A DNA stretch of 64,000 nt from Nilaparvata lugens (Eukaryota; Arthropoda; Insecta; Hemiptera; Delphacidae): the NCBI RefSeq assembly GCF_014356525.2, contig NC_052506.1, positions 28,973,637 through 29,037,636 of the forward strand, in the 5' to 3' direction. The position numbers and the translations under genes are program-made. Position 1 is the first letter of the stretch; the number at the start of each line of letters is the position of its first letter. This document shows positions 47,822-58,956 of this stretch, piece by piece. The notes beneath the pieces were generated by a model. It made no database searches. It saw nothing but the letters and a program-made list of their open reading frames with translations, and was not told the origin of the DNA.

Positions 47822-48225
47822 CTATAGTGAGGTCTACGTTATAATGACAGTGTTTGATTAGCAATGGTATTGCTATCCATGTCTATCATTCAACAAAGCG
47901 GATAGCGCTATGTCTTTCTGGCTTTGCTCTTTTGCCAGATCGTCTGTCAACAATCTAGAATTAATAATTAATCAACAAAATATTTCACCTTGATTATGAA
48001 AATTATTGAAAAATATAATACTAATATAATATAATATAAAAATATAATATAATATATTTATATAAATAAATATAATATAATCAATTATTTTAAACAAGAA
48101 TGAACTAAAATATCACATTAATAATCCTGTAGCAGCTACCGTTTATAGAAGACATTGACAAGACAGAGATTCGACATGTTGTTTCCTATCTTTCTCCACT
48201 GCCATTATAACGTGAACTTTACTAC
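47822..48225. mobile_element. MITE, 'CCACGTTATAATGGCAGTG' family, copy 3
   Basis: Left end CTATAGTGAGGTCTACGTTA then TAATGACAGTG; right end CACTGCCATTATAACGTGAA then CTTTACTAC. The interior includes the family blocks GATAGCGCTATGTCTTTCTG and GTAGCAGCTACCGTTTATAG and an expanded TATAA-rich tract at 48010-48085. Confidence 0.85.
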
Positions 48226-48439
48226 AATCCAAAAACTATTTTCCAACAATGCAAAGAAAAAATAAAATGGCTATCTGCTTCTTTCAATGACAGAAACCGA
48301 TTTTGTCAGATTCGAACTTTTTAATGTGAATCACACACTATTACAGTAAAATTATTACATGCTATTATAGTAACATTAACATTATAACATACCTACTATA
48401 ATGTGTTTAACACACATTAATTTATAACCATTTAACAGA

Positions 48440-48570
48440 ATATTTTATTTCAATTATGAAAATTCCTTATAAAATTATTGAAAATTGTAATTTAATGTTT
48501 GATAAAATGTAATTGATTTTTTTTCAACGAGAATGAACTATAATATTACATCAATAAACCATTAATAAAC
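48440..48570. mobile_element. MITE, same family, internal fragment
   Basis: It matches the inner right half of copy 1 (AATTATGAAAATTC, TTGATAAAATGTAATTGATT, GAGAATGAACTA, ATCAATAAACC) but lacks terminal repeats. It directly precedes copy 4. Confidence 0.6.
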
Positions 48571-48579
48571 CTTATACAG

Positions 48580-48939
48580 TGAGTGAGGTCCACATTATAA
48601 TAGCAGTGGAGAAAAATAGGAAAACTAAATTGCCAAACCTTTATCTTGTCAATGCCCTCTATATACAGTAGCTGATACAGGTTCATTGATGTAATATTAT
48701 TTTTAATTAATTCTTGTTTAAAATAATCAATTATAATTTATTAAACAAGAAATTCTATTTTTCAATGATTTTATAATAAATTTTCATAATTAAGATGAAA
48801 TATTTTGTTCATTAATCATCAATCCTATATTAAAAGACAATAGAGATAGCGCTATCTGCTTTGTTGAATGATAGACAGGGATAGCAATACCATTGTCATT
48901 GTCAATCAAATTATGCCTTTGTAACGTGAGCCTCGCTAC
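48580..48939. mobile_element. MITE, same family, copy 4
   Basis: Left end GTGAGTGAGGTCCACATTAT then AATAGCAGTGGAG; right end TTTGTAACGTGAGCCTCGCT then AC. The inner blocks run in the opposite order to copy 1 (CAGTAGCTGATACAGGTTCA at the left, TGATAGACAGGGATAGC at the right), so it is inserted in inverse orientation. It lies about 230 bp upstream of the TMX1-like start codon. Confidence 0.8.
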
Positions 48940-49172
48940 TGAGCGGTAACAGCTTTGTATGCGAGTACAACTTTACAAATGGTCAAACTTTATGGTCTAG
49001 AATTTAGTAATTGATTGTGTCAAAACAGGTTACGCTGAGAGAAGCTCTATAATAACATGCCGTCTTGATATCTTGACTCTATCCCCAATTCCTTTTTGGA
49101 GTCAGGTGTCAGCAGTTTGCACTTGGCATTTGGCAATTCAATAATTATTTCAATAATTCGTCAATTCTAAAC

Positions 49173-49327
49173 ATGGCTGCCTTTGCAGTGTTGTGGAGGT
49201 TTATAAAGTTACTTATTTTATTGATATTTTTCTTTAATATTCTAAGCGTCTATGGAAAATCACAATTAGTACAATTGAATGAAGACAATTGGGATGAAAT
49301 GCTAACTGGTGAATGGATGGTTGAGTT
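49173..49327 (+). CDS. TMX1: TMX1-like exon 1
   Basis: Start codon, signal peptide and the first thioredoxin strand (NWDEMLTGEWMVE), donor GTAAGT, phase 2. No other in-frame ATG gives a signal peptide. Confidence 0.93.
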
Positions 49328-52300
49328 GTAAGTACAAAGATGTTAATTTCAACGTGTAGGTGTTTTTCTATTATTTATGAATGTGCTACTGTTGTGTTTT
49401 ATCCACAAAAATTAATAGTTTTTCTTAGGTTTACTGATTTAAATATCAACATATTCTGGTCAATATTTTTGTTTTACAAAATAAATATTTGTCAAAAACT
49501 TTTATTCTTTGCTAAGAAGCCTAATAAGATGAAGTTTCAGTGAAATTTTACCGGCCTGTCCGGCCACCACAGTTTTTGGTGAAATCTTTTAGGCTATTAT
49601 AAAATATTATTAAAATAATTACATATTTTACATCAATCGGTTTTTAAACAAAACAAATTATATAATAAAGGAAAAATAGTGTTTTAGAGACTATTATTAG
49701 CGTAATTATTTTTATCAATTTCTAATTCTTCTCTACTTTTTTCTGTGCTCACTTGTGTAGTTGAGCTATCTAAATTCAAGTAATCTTGATTCTGTTTAAA
49801 TTTGTACCTATTTGATTGAAAATTGATACCTATTCATGTAGATAGTTACTATTTTTAAACTGAAGTAAGCTAGGCTTTTATCTATCCATTTAAAATTAAA
49901 ACTAACCGTTGTTCCTAGGCTATTAGGTAGAATAATGGATAGTAAGTTATATTTTAAATTATTATGTAGCCTATTAGTATCCAATGAATTACAAAGCTAG
50001 GTTTATGAGTTTTGCTAGTCATAGAACTAAGATTTTTTAAACTCTTGACGCAACCCATCCGGCATTGCTGGTATTGGTGAAGAGGAAGGTAATTAAGTTT
50101 GTTTGTAACATTTTGGTGTATTTATTTCTATAAGCAAAGTATCTTGATAGTATTCTTTAATAAAAAAATATTCTCTGATACTATTTCAAAGGTCCATTCT
50201 GGAAACCAGATAAATAGGCTAATTCTAAGTATTTGCTTTATAATGTAGGCTGTAATTTTAAGCCTTAACTTATATGCTTTACCAGATTTGGTTGAAACAA
50301 CTATATAATTAACTTACTGAGACATGATTCAGACTGAAGACAAACTTGAAATTTCATCCAAGCTGGCTGTAGCCTAGTATAAGATCTAACTTTACTAAAA
50401 GAATTTTATTTGAAGTTTAAAGAATAATAAGCGCTCCTAACCCTATTATTTTGCCAGTAAGTACAACATACATGTAGAAAGACTATGTAGGAAGCATTTC
50501 CGTAAAATTTGGCTTACAATGTAAATTATGTAAAATAGTTGCCACATGAAAATGAATATGTTCATAATTTTAAAAACTGGAAAATAATCTGTATTTTATT
50601 TTCCACATCATTCAATGTTTTCCTCAATATGCCAAATATTTCCACAATTTTATTGTTATACGTTGTCATAGTGTAGCTCATTAGTTTCTATTTGCTGGGT
50701 ATCTGATTAATTCATCAAAAGCGTTATTTCAATGGAACATTTGCAAAATATGTAGGCCTACTGTATTGCCTCTACATTTAGTCTGAAAAAATGCATTTAT
50801 TGTTGGCAACTGACAAATGAATGCGATTTGTGTGTTAGCTACGCGCCATGGTGTCCAGCATGCAAGTCACTGCAGCCGCTGTGGGAGGAGTTCTCGTCAT
50901 GGAGCAAGGAGTTGGGCATCAGCGTTGGCCAGGTCGATGTCACCACGTCGCCCGGCCTCAGTGGACGGTTCATGGTCACCGCCCTACCAACCATATTCCA
51001 GTCAGTCAATATTATAACTTGAACATATTCTATCATATTGATTAACTTTATATTAAACAAAGAGAATGTGTTCACATATTCAAAATGATTGCTCTTGATA
51101 AAATATTTGTATAAGTTATTGAAATGAATTGGTAATTATTTATTTACAAGAATGGAGATAACAGGCCCCCCTTATTTGTTTCCTTATATGAATAATTTAT
51201 TTACTCACTTGTCAGCAGACTGGAAATCTACTGAACAAGGAACCTTCAAATTTGGCAATTTTGTTGCGTATTAAACATGGTTTCGAAATAGGTCTACCTA
51301 AAATAAGTACGCTAAAAACGGATTTTCATTTTTACGAAAACTAATTGCCCAGAACTAATTTTTATTTTTTAAAAGAAGTATTCAAATGCTGGCCCATAGG
51401 CTTAGCTGAGGTTTAAATTAATGTTGTATATATGAATTATAAATTAGAAGAAAAACTTTAGCTGTGGTGACGTTTTGACCTTTTTGGGTCATCTTCAGAT
51501 AACTCAGCCTGAGTGATGATCTTCAGATAAACCATAACAGTTTAAAACGTCGTCAATGCAAAAAAATGAATGTTTCCACTTGAAAAGTGTTAATTCAAAG
51601 TTCAAATTACTAGTGGATAAGAATGGATACACAACACAGTTATGAATTATTATGAATATACTCAAAAACCTTTTTTCAAATGTTCTTCTGATATTATTAC
51701 ATTGACTCTGTTAATATTGTGTACTAAAATAATAATAGTGGAAGTAGGCTACTTAATTTAACAATCATAAAATGCCTTTAATATGAAAACGTATACAGAA
51801 GGATAATATTTTACAGGTTTGTTTCAGAAATTCGCTCAGTTGAAGATTTTTACAATCATGTATTATTTTTATTTTGACGGTAATGATGGTTGTTTTACAG
51901 AGGCAATCAGCCTTCCGTCCCCTGGAGGATATATGCAATCAGATCTCCACAAGTCGTAACCAAAAACTCAACTTCTGTGTCAAAGGAATCTGACCTTTCA
52001 TTTCTCGTCTACGTAACGTAACATCTTTACAATATTTTTAATACATACTGTGATATGCAAAATGATGATCAATTAAACTAACATGTTTTATTTGTTGTAG
52101 TGTGCAAGAGGGTGATTTTCGTCAGTACCGTGGTCCGAGGGACAAAGAGTCGTTGATGTCGTTTGTCGAAGACAAGAAATGGAAAACGGTCGAAGCGATT
52201 CCCAGCTGGAAGTCACCGGCCTCGATCCAGATGTCTGTCATCTCCTACTTCTTCAAGTTGTCACAATTGCTCAGAGTTAGTCTCATTCACATTCTCATGA

Positions 52301-55300
52301 TTTAGTTATCTTGGATTCGTCCTCTTTGAATGACACTCCAAAAAGTCTAAAAAATATGCTAAAGTCTTTGAGATATTACTTTTAACATGAAGAGGAGAAA
52401 CCCATTCCTCCTTCCACAGTTTGCAGCATAGAAAGAGACGGCCATCCTGCGCACATTTGGATGTGCCGTGTCATTTAGCTTTAAGTTTTTGTGATGAACA
52501 CATCTCCGTAATCACACAAACCAATATACCTGCTGACCAGTAAACAATTTTGGACCAATGCCAGGCAATAGCTGGAGGGGAGTGTTGGCGCGACGCGTTA
52601 GAATGCTGCTAGGTAGTGGGAGTGACTAGTGGAGGATAGAGCATCAGACATCTCCGTCTTCGAGAAAGAGCCACGTTAAAAGTATTATCTCACAGACTTT
52701 AGGAAGGTCCACGTTCCAAAGATGGTCAATTTTCTACTACAGTATTGTCAATTAACTCAACTATATAATCATTCAGACTTTTTCAATTAAGTCTATTATA
52801 AAGTAGTCTGAATCGTCAGCGCTGGTTGGTTTGTTCACATTTGCCACCCCTTATCCAGGTCAGGTATTGACAGTAGAGATATTAACATAATTACCAATTT
52901 ATACTAGAATCAAACAGCAAAGATCAGAGTTGAGAATGAGATGACTGGGGAGATGAGGATTTGTCGTGGTGTACGTCAGGGATGTGTCCTTTCACCACTC
53001 TTGTTTAATGTTTAGCCTACAGTGAAGCCATTTGTCAAGAAGCTTTAATGGAGCAAAATGTTGGTCTCTCCATAAATGGAGTAATTATTAATAATTTACG
53101 CTATGCAGATGACACACTTCTGATAGCGGGAAGTGAGAATGAGTTGCAGCAATTACTGGAAAATGTGAATAACTACAGCAATTACTATGGGTTGAAGCTG
53201 AATCTTAAGAAAACCAAGTGCATGATCGTCTCGAAAAAGCAGAGAGTGCCAATTAATATTGTAGTGGACAATACACCTATTGAAAGAGTCACAGCATATA
53301 AGTATCTTGGAGCATGGATTACTGAAGTGAACGATCAGACCAGGGAGATCAAAGGACGAGTGGAAATAGCACGACAGGTGTTCATAAAAATGAAAAGATT
53401 TCTGTGTAGCCGAGATATTAAACTAGAACTTAGAATACGAATGCTGCGTTGTTATGTGTTTTCTACATTGCTGTACGGCATGGAAGCATGGACTTTAAAA
53501 AAGTCAAACCTCAAAAACATCGAGGCATTTGAAATGTGGTGCTATAGAAGGATGTGGAGAATACCATGGACAAGAAAAGTGACAAATAGGGATGTAATGT
53601 TAATGATTGCAAAGGAATGTGAAGTTGTTGCGACTATAAAGAGAAGAAAATTGCAATATTTGGGTCATGTAATGAGGGGTGAAAAGTATGAGCTGTTGAG
53701 GCTTATATTGCAAGGAAGGATCATGGGAAAGAGGAGTGTGGGAAGAAGAAGGATATCCTGGCTGCGTAATTTAAGAGAATGGTATGGCTGCAACTCAAGG
53801 GAACTATTCAAGGCTGCAATCAATAAAGTGAAAATTGCCGTGATGATTTCCAACCTCCGATAGGAGAAGGAACCAAAAGAAGAAGAATCCAGGTCAGTCT
53901 TGAAGCTCTAACAATTTTGAGAGAGGTTTGATATTTCACATAAAAAGGTCATTTGACGTTAGGTGTGATTGAGGATCCTACTCAAATTGAAAATGCGACC
54001 TCTCTGTGGGTTCGCTTTTTGAATGTGACTTCATTTTTTATAGGATATAAAACGAACTTTATTTTCATAGGAAGGTGGTCGTAAATTTTGTGGTCATAAA
54101 GTTTTGTCATGATTCCAATACAAAATTTGAAGACATATTCACATTTGAAATACCAATAATTGGTCTTGATTATTAGCAAACATAACAGAAATAAGTAGCC
54201 TTCATTGAAAATCCGACCATACATATGTTTTTCTTCGAAGTGTTGAATATGTGAAGATGTATTTCAATGAATATTTGATGACACTGGAAACGATAAAGTT
54301 TGTAGGTCTGATATTTAATGCTATTATTTTGTCACTCATTTGCTTGATTTTTTGGTAGGCCTATTGTGAAGTGAATGTCGGCCTATTTGAATTTTAACCG
54401 TTTATTGGTTTACGGCTTTGCCATTTCAACTTTGAAATCACGTATCGATGGCCACCTTCCAATTAGCCTAGAAAAAACCGAATCCAAGATGGCTGATCAA
54501 ATTATTACTCTAAAAAAGAATCATTTTAAATTTTAGTCAGATTCTTAGGGTATGATAACATTGGATGCTTGTATGCGCAAGTGCACGTCAGATCATGCAT
54601 GAGCCGAGGAAACATCTGAAAACAGCCATTGAAACTCGTTGTGAGTTGTCTGTAGCTGCTCACACTGAATCCAACCAGCAAGTGCACGTGTACAGTGTGA
54701 GTGTTCTTTTATTGCTCTTTCCAGATTTTGTTTCTCATCTGCGCTCTTGGTCATTTATGACCGACCACTCGTGCACTTGACATGTACGCATCCAATGTGA
54801 TCATACCCTACCATCCTACCTACTATCAAATTTACCTTTGAATTCCAGTTATTAAGTCGTTCTCAAAATCATCACACACAGTCTACAGTGTATGTTATCA
54901 GTTTAGCTAATATCAAAAAAATAATTAATAAAATTCATTTTGTATGATTTATTTCAGTCGATTCACACAAGATTAATGGAAGACTATGGACTGCCAACGT
55001 GGGGATCTTATTTGATTTTTGCTGTTGGTACCATCATACTGGGAGCGCTCCTTGGTTTGGTAAGCTATATATCTCTCTCACACAATAGAATTCAAAGTGT
55101 ACTTTGTATACCTTGTAATGCTTTTGTTTACTTTGTAATCTCAATCTATACTTGTAAATATGTTATTCAAGTGTGGTTAACTGGACTTGATTCACCTTGA
55201 AAGCATTTTCTTAAATGAAACGTATTTGAATATTTCGGACGTATACACTGTGATTCTGTCTAATGTTTTCATCTATCAGACTCCATTTTTATTCAATTTC

Positions 55301-58300
55301 AATCAAATTATATTTTATTAATAATGGTTCCTATTAGATGAATACTACTCATAATTTAAAGAACTTGAAATAACAAAGATGCTTTTAAAACTCACTACCT
55401 AACTTGAGATGGATCTTCGCAGTAACATCGTCGTCATCAAGCCCAGAGAGCTTTCTTCAATCAATGTTATATTATATGGACGCCGTGCAATCGGTACTCT
55501 CGTTAAAAAGGAATCTGCTCTAGGTCTTTGATCTGATCTTAGCTGAAAAATCACCTGGTGGTTCAGAATCCACCTAAAACACCCAAGCACAAACTCAGGG
55601 CCATTGTTTCCATCATCCGTAGATGAAAAATAAATAAAATAGCCAATACGATATATCAAGTAGCAAAAAACTTTAAATATTTCGATTTGATATATATATT
55701 TTTTTATGTTGGTCAATTGTTTTATAGAAACTAGCACTCTACCTCTTCCCGATTTAAAACGTTTTTCTTTTAAATTTTCAGTTGCTGGTGTGCATAATTG
55801 ACATTTTCTATCCACCAAAAGGATCATCGTCCACTTTCCAGAAACAGCCTCTTGGAAAAGGCGGCGAAAGTGAAGAAGATACTACCGTAAGTTGACTTCA
55901 TTTCATTTTTCCAAGTGCACGATATCCTTGTTGTAAAAATGATAGAAATCTCAATTGCAGAGATAAAGGGCCATATCGAAAAACTGAACTTAATCAAGTA
56001 AAAATAAACTACAAAATCAAACTTCTCAACTACACAAAAAGTAAAATCGAATAGAACTTGAAACCACACTTGAGAACATTGCGACAGGTTTTCAAATGTA
56101 TTGTATGGAGCTTTTATTTTTAACACCTACAGAAAGATGAATTCCATAACATTACTTGAAAGATGAGGTCTCAGAGACCGATATAATTTACTTGATTACA
56201 TTTTCTGCATGTTTTTTCTTCAGTCTTTTTGCTTATTGAAAAACATTATGAGACTCATCAACCAATTGCTCCGTCAGCTCCATCATTTCCAAAGGTTAAT
56301 CAGTGTTAGAATCTGTAAAATTTCCATTCCTGTTGTTTGGCAAAATTAAATCTTGATCTGCATCGGAATAGTCTATTTTATTTCCAACATTTTCATCACT
56401 GGACAGTTCATCAGCACCAAAAAGCATTATGGTTGTATTCTGTTCACTTAGTGTTCTGTTAGTTAGGTTTTGGAACACTTATTGGTGGGGGAAAAGTTTT
56501 TTTTTATTAGTAGGTTCATCTATTGATGTAATTGGACCATCCAATTTGTTAGAAACAATATATATTATACTAAAATAATAAATATTGAATATCAAATACC
56601 ACAAAGTTAGAAAAAAATAACAGCAAGTTCTAAATGGATAGGAGTAAAATCACTAACATTACACAAAAGATCCGGTCTGTCAAGCTCAATAACTCTAACG
56701 TAGACCGAAAGATCCGGTCTAGCAGACCGAATAGGTTTTAGAAAAATGACTGTCATTCACGAGGACACAGCATTGACTGATTGAAAAATGTTTTGTCAGT
56801 GCAAGAAAAGGGTGGGAGGAAGGTATTATGAATGACAGAGCCCTCTGGCGCACAGGGATGCTACAAAACAACAATTAAAACTAGCATGGTGTCTGTAAAG
56901 CTGGGTTTAAACTATGTAGCAGAGCAATTAGAGCTATATAGCTCTGTTACATGTTCAAAAAGTGACACTGGAAATCTGCTATATAGCAGTTTTAAGCCTA
57001 TTTTCTCAGCTTTATAGCAGAAATTGAGCTATCCAAAGTTTTCGGTAAACATCAAAGAGAATCAGAGCTACATGTAGCTCTGCTATATGTCCATTTTTGT
57101 TTATAGCAGAGCTAGATGTAGCTGTTCTGTCCTTGAAGGAAGGCTGCCGCAGCTGTTTACTGCTGTTTGCAGCTGTTTAGTGCCTGCAGGGTTTACACCA
57201 GATATACTGTACTCATTTGTTGTCAGAGTGCTAGTAGGTTACTGCGCATTGCGAGCATTTCTTTTTGATTTATATATTATTGTGCAATAATGGAGAGTGA
57301 ATTTGACTGGAATAGAGACAAAATTATCCAATATCTTCTTTCTCTTTTCTGTGCTGAAAATATCACAGTAGCTGCGGTGAAAGCAGCAGCTGCTGCAAGA
57401 GCTACCTTCTTCTTCGGCATCTGGCTGGGAACTGAGCAGTAAATACTGGTTTATTGAAAACTATATGTAGCTCTGCTACAAGTAATGGCAGCATAGAGAA
57501 GAAAAAGAAGATATTGGATAATTTTGTCTCTATTCGTCAAATTCACTTCCTTCAAGGACAGAGCAGCTACATCTAGCTCTGCTATGAACAAAAATTGCTA
57601 TGTAGCAGAGCTACATATAGTTCTGCTACATATAATTAGCATATTAGCATTACACATAAAATTAGCGTTAAATCTAATTATAGCAGAGCTATATGTAGCT
57701 CAAATTTTATATAGCAGAGAAGAAAATGTAGCTCTCCAGCTACATAGTGTTAACTTAGCTTAAGACCGATCTTTCGGTTAGAGTGTTTATATTACGAGGG
57801 TCATTTTTTTTCTTCAACCTTCGATTGGCCGGCCATAAATAGAAGACGAATGTATATCAAAGAATAACTTTATTACTATAAGTTGATTACACTCATGAAT
57901 GTTTTTCAACATAATTCACGTGAAAATTGAGGCATCTGGATAACCCTATTCATAAAATGGTTACGCCCAATGAGTTACAGTGGGCTATGATTATTTTTTT
58001 GGAGCTATTCGTTAGTTTGGAAGCGGTGTCATCCAAGTCATGTCTTGAGTTTGTCTGTATCTTATTCATAAAATGTTACGATTATTACATAAATGTTATG
58101 ATTATTTTGAAATTGCTGTGACCTCAGGGCTGTGACAACTAGATGTAGTTCAATTATTCAATTGACGTGTCATACACTGTTATAGCTATGCTCAAATTAT
58201 ACAGTTTCACATAAAAAAACCTTATGTGATCGGAACTTGAAAAAATTACCCTCGTAATGTAGCATTATTCATAATTATTGATTAAGAATTAATTGTAACA

Positions 58301-58956
58301 ATTACAAATTACAAGAGAAAATCTTGTTGGTAGAATTGAGATAAGGACATCGAAGAAATTCATCTGAATGAACTCGAATGATAATCATCGTGAACAAGTG
58401 GAGTATAACTTATCCTTAAAGCATTGTCATGATAGAAACGCTTGGTTGCTTTTATATTAACCCTTTAGCGCCTGGGGTCATCATATGATCATAGTGTACA
58501 GCGTCAACAATATTTGCTTGGAATGAGGGGATATGTATTATTTCTTAGTTGGTATGCATATCATGGCATTGAGAAAGATGTATTTAATGACATTACTTGG
58601 TATTTCACTTCTTGTAATCTTTCTTTTTTCACAAATGATTGAAATTGATCCTTGCAATTACGCATCAGTTCTGGCCGGTAGTTTTTGAAGTGATTCAACT
58701 GTATTGGTTTTTGTTCGGGAACCAGACCACCTTCTATTGTTGTAGACAATTAGACGTATTTAAAGACAGTATATGAGTGTATTGTTGCTATTTACAGGAT
58801 GATGACTTGGCTAAAGACGAGATAGTGGACGAAGAAATAGAGAATGTGGAGACGGAAGCTGACTCAGCCAACGAGGACCCAGACTCGCAGATCACCAGCA
58901 CCAGCGACGTGAGTCCGTCGGCTCCGCGCAAGCGCAAATCGCGCAAAATTGATTGA
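49173..58956 (+). CDS. TMX1: Thioredoxin-related transmembrane protein (TMX1-like), six exons
   Basis: An ER membrane thiol-disulfide oxidoreductase of the PDI family. Coding exons: 49173-49327, 50839-51000, 52101-52275, 54958-55059, 55782-55886, 58798-58956. Introns are GT-AG and phases agree, giving 285 residues; vertebrate TMX1 is about 280. Signal peptide about 1-28 (LLILLIFFFNILSVYG). The thioredoxin domain has EFYAPWCPACKSLQP with the active-site CPAC at 57-60, VDVTTSPGLSGRF, and the cis-proline in TALPTIFH (Pro102). It continues with FRQYRGPRDKESL. A membrane segment (YLIFAVGTIILGALLGL and beyond, about 182-206) follows DYGLPTWGS. The cytosolic tail is acidic (about 225-265) and ends in basic KRKSRKID, which may serve ER retention. 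CPAC and GLPxWGS point to TMX1 and not TMX2-4. Confidence 0.95.
49328..50838. other. TMX1-like intron 1
   Basis: AT-rich, no recognised feature apart from a short CCGGCCTGTCCGGCCACC patch near 49551 that resembles a word at 4335. Confidence 0.45.
50839..51000 (+). CDS. TMX1: TMX1-like exon 2 (CPAC active site)
   Basis: 162 bp, markedly GC-richer than its surroundings. It carries YAPWCPACKSLQPLWEEFSS to ALPTIF, acceptor GTTAG, donor GTCAGT. Confidence 0.95.
51001..52100. other. TMX1-like intron 2
   Basis: Mostly AT-rich. A GC-richer piece at 51898-52015 follows a TTTTACAG that looks like an acceptor (AGGCAATCAGCCTTCCGTCC), but it does not keep the frame and no homology is seen. Confidence 0.4.
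52101..52275 (+). CDS. TMX1: TMX1-like exon 3
   Basis: 175 bp, acceptor TTGTAG, donor GTTAGT. It encodes VQEGDFRQYRGPRDKESLMS to FFKLSQLLR, the end of the thioredoxin fold and the juxtamembrane segment. Confidence 0.95.
52276..52852. other. TMX1-like intron 3, left part
   Basis: No feature recognised before the LINE insertion at 52864. Confidence 0.4.
52864..53886 (+). mobile_element. 5'-truncated LINE with 11-bp target duplication, copy 2
   Basis: Flanked by ATCCAGGTCAG (52853-52863 and 53887-53897). It is about 95% identical to copy 1 (19481-20508), starts about 50 bp further into the element and has the same GAAGAA-rich 3' end. A single open frame of 271 codons (53048-53863) covers RT from RYADDTLLIAGSE through AYKYLGAWITE, TLLYGMEAWTLKKSN and QYLGHVMRGEKYELL to the C-terminus. 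The upstream RQGCVLSP part is in another frame because of short insertions (near 52945 and 53012). It is in the sense direction within intron 3 of the TMX1-like gene. Confidence 0.9.
53935..54880. mobile_element. Decayed relative of the 38563 foldback element, split by a MITE
   Basis: It shares words with the 38.6-kb hairpin: AGGATCCTACT (53972), AGGAAGGTGGTC (54070), GGCCACCTTCCAATT (54450), AAGATGGCTGATC (54487), and at the right TTTACCTTTGAATTC and AGTTATTAAGTCGTTCTC (54829-54865). The arms are no longer well paired, and a separate 261-bp element sits in the right arm. Confidence 0.6.
54548..54808. mobile_element. MITE with GGGTATGATAACATTGGATG ends, nested
   Basis: The left end GGGTATGATAACATTGGATG continues into CGCAAGTGCACGT; the right end GTGCACTTGACATGTACGCA continues into TCCAATGTGATCATACCC. 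TA is present at both outer borders (54546-54547 and 54809-54810). It is inserted in the decayed foldback element. Non-coding. Confidence 0.8.
54958..55059 (+). CDS. TMX1: TMX1-like exon 4 (membrane segment)
   Basis: 102 bp, 34 codons, acceptor TTTCAG, donor GTAAGC. Reads RLMEDYGLPTWGSYLIFAVG then TIILGALLGL. Confidence 0.95.
55060..55781. other. TMX1-like intron 4
   Basis: No feature recognised; ORFs on the minus strand here have no known motif. Confidence 0.4.
55782..55886 (+). CDS. TMX1: TMX1-like exon 5
   Basis: 105 bp, 35 codons, acceptor TTTTCAG, donor GTAAGT. It ends the membrane helix (LLVCIIDIFYPP) and starts the cytosolic tail (GKGGESEEDTT). Confidence 0.93.
55887..56689. other. 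TMX1-like intron 5, left part
   Basis: No gene. On the minus strand 56478-56296 reads an acidic stretch (DELSSDENVGNKIDYSDAD) that could be a transposase N-terminal relic, but the evidence is too thin to call it. Confidence 0.35.
56690..57785. mobile_element. Foldback element with AGAGCTACATGTAGCTCT repeats and a captured ORF
   Basis: Outer inverted words CTCTAACGTAGACCGAAAGA (56692) and GACCGATCTTTCGGTTAGAG (57763) enclose a second inverted pair, TTTAAACTATGTAGCAGAGC (56907) and CAGCTACATAGTGTTAAC (57737). Inside, the word AGAGCTACATGTAGCTCTGC and variants recur more than ten times on both strands. The inner arms also contain an inverted copy of TTTGACTGGAATAGAGACAA (57303) and TTGTCTCTATTCGTCAAATT (57523). 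Together these make a multi-layered hairpin about 1.1 kb long. Confidence 0.75.
57291..57443 (+). pseudogene. Short exon-like ORF inside the foldback element
   Basis: From an ATG at 57291 the frame reads MESEFDWNRDKIIQYLLSLF then an Ala-rich run (VAAVKAAAAARATFF) and stops after GIWLGTEQ, 50 codons. The start is repeated in inverted orientation at about 57500-57545. It looks like a captured piece of a gene or of a transposase exon. I cannot identify the source. Confidence 0.35.
57792..58257. mobile_element. Mariner-like element, deleted remnant
   Basis: Inverted ends TTACGAGGGTCATTTTTTTT (57792) and AAAAATTACCCTCGTAA (58257), with TA before the left end. TTACGAGGGT ends and a TA target are typical of mariner transposons. 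Only 466 bp remain, against about 1.3 kb for a full element, and no transposase motif is left that I can trust. Confidence 0.75.
58258..58797. other. TMX1-like intron 5, right part
   Basis: No gene. TTAACCCTTTAGCGCC at about 58459 looks like a piggyBac-type end (TTAA target) but no partner end was found. Confidence 0.35.
58798..58956 (+). CDS. TMX1: TMX1-like exon 6 (cytosolic tail, stop)
   Basis: 159 bp with stop at 58954-58956, acceptor TTTACAG. Acidic DDDLAKDEIVDEEIENVETE, Ser/Thr-rich middle, basic C-terminus PRKRKSRKID. Confidence 0.93.
   Translation, partial: DDDLAKDEIVDEEIENVETEADSANEDPDSQITSTSDVSPSAPRKRKSRKID

Noticed and set aside
51898..52015. Possible extra exon of the TMX1-like gene after a TTTTACAG acceptor.
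   Set aside because: It would break the frame, and exon 2 joins exon 3 cleanly (TIFH|VQEGDF).
56296..56478. Minus-strand acidic ORF resembling a transposase N-terminus.
   Set aside because: Only composition supports it; no catalytic region or terminal repeats nearby.
58459..58490. piggyBac-type TTAACCCTTTAGCGCC terminus.
   Set aside because: No matching opposite terminus found within the window.
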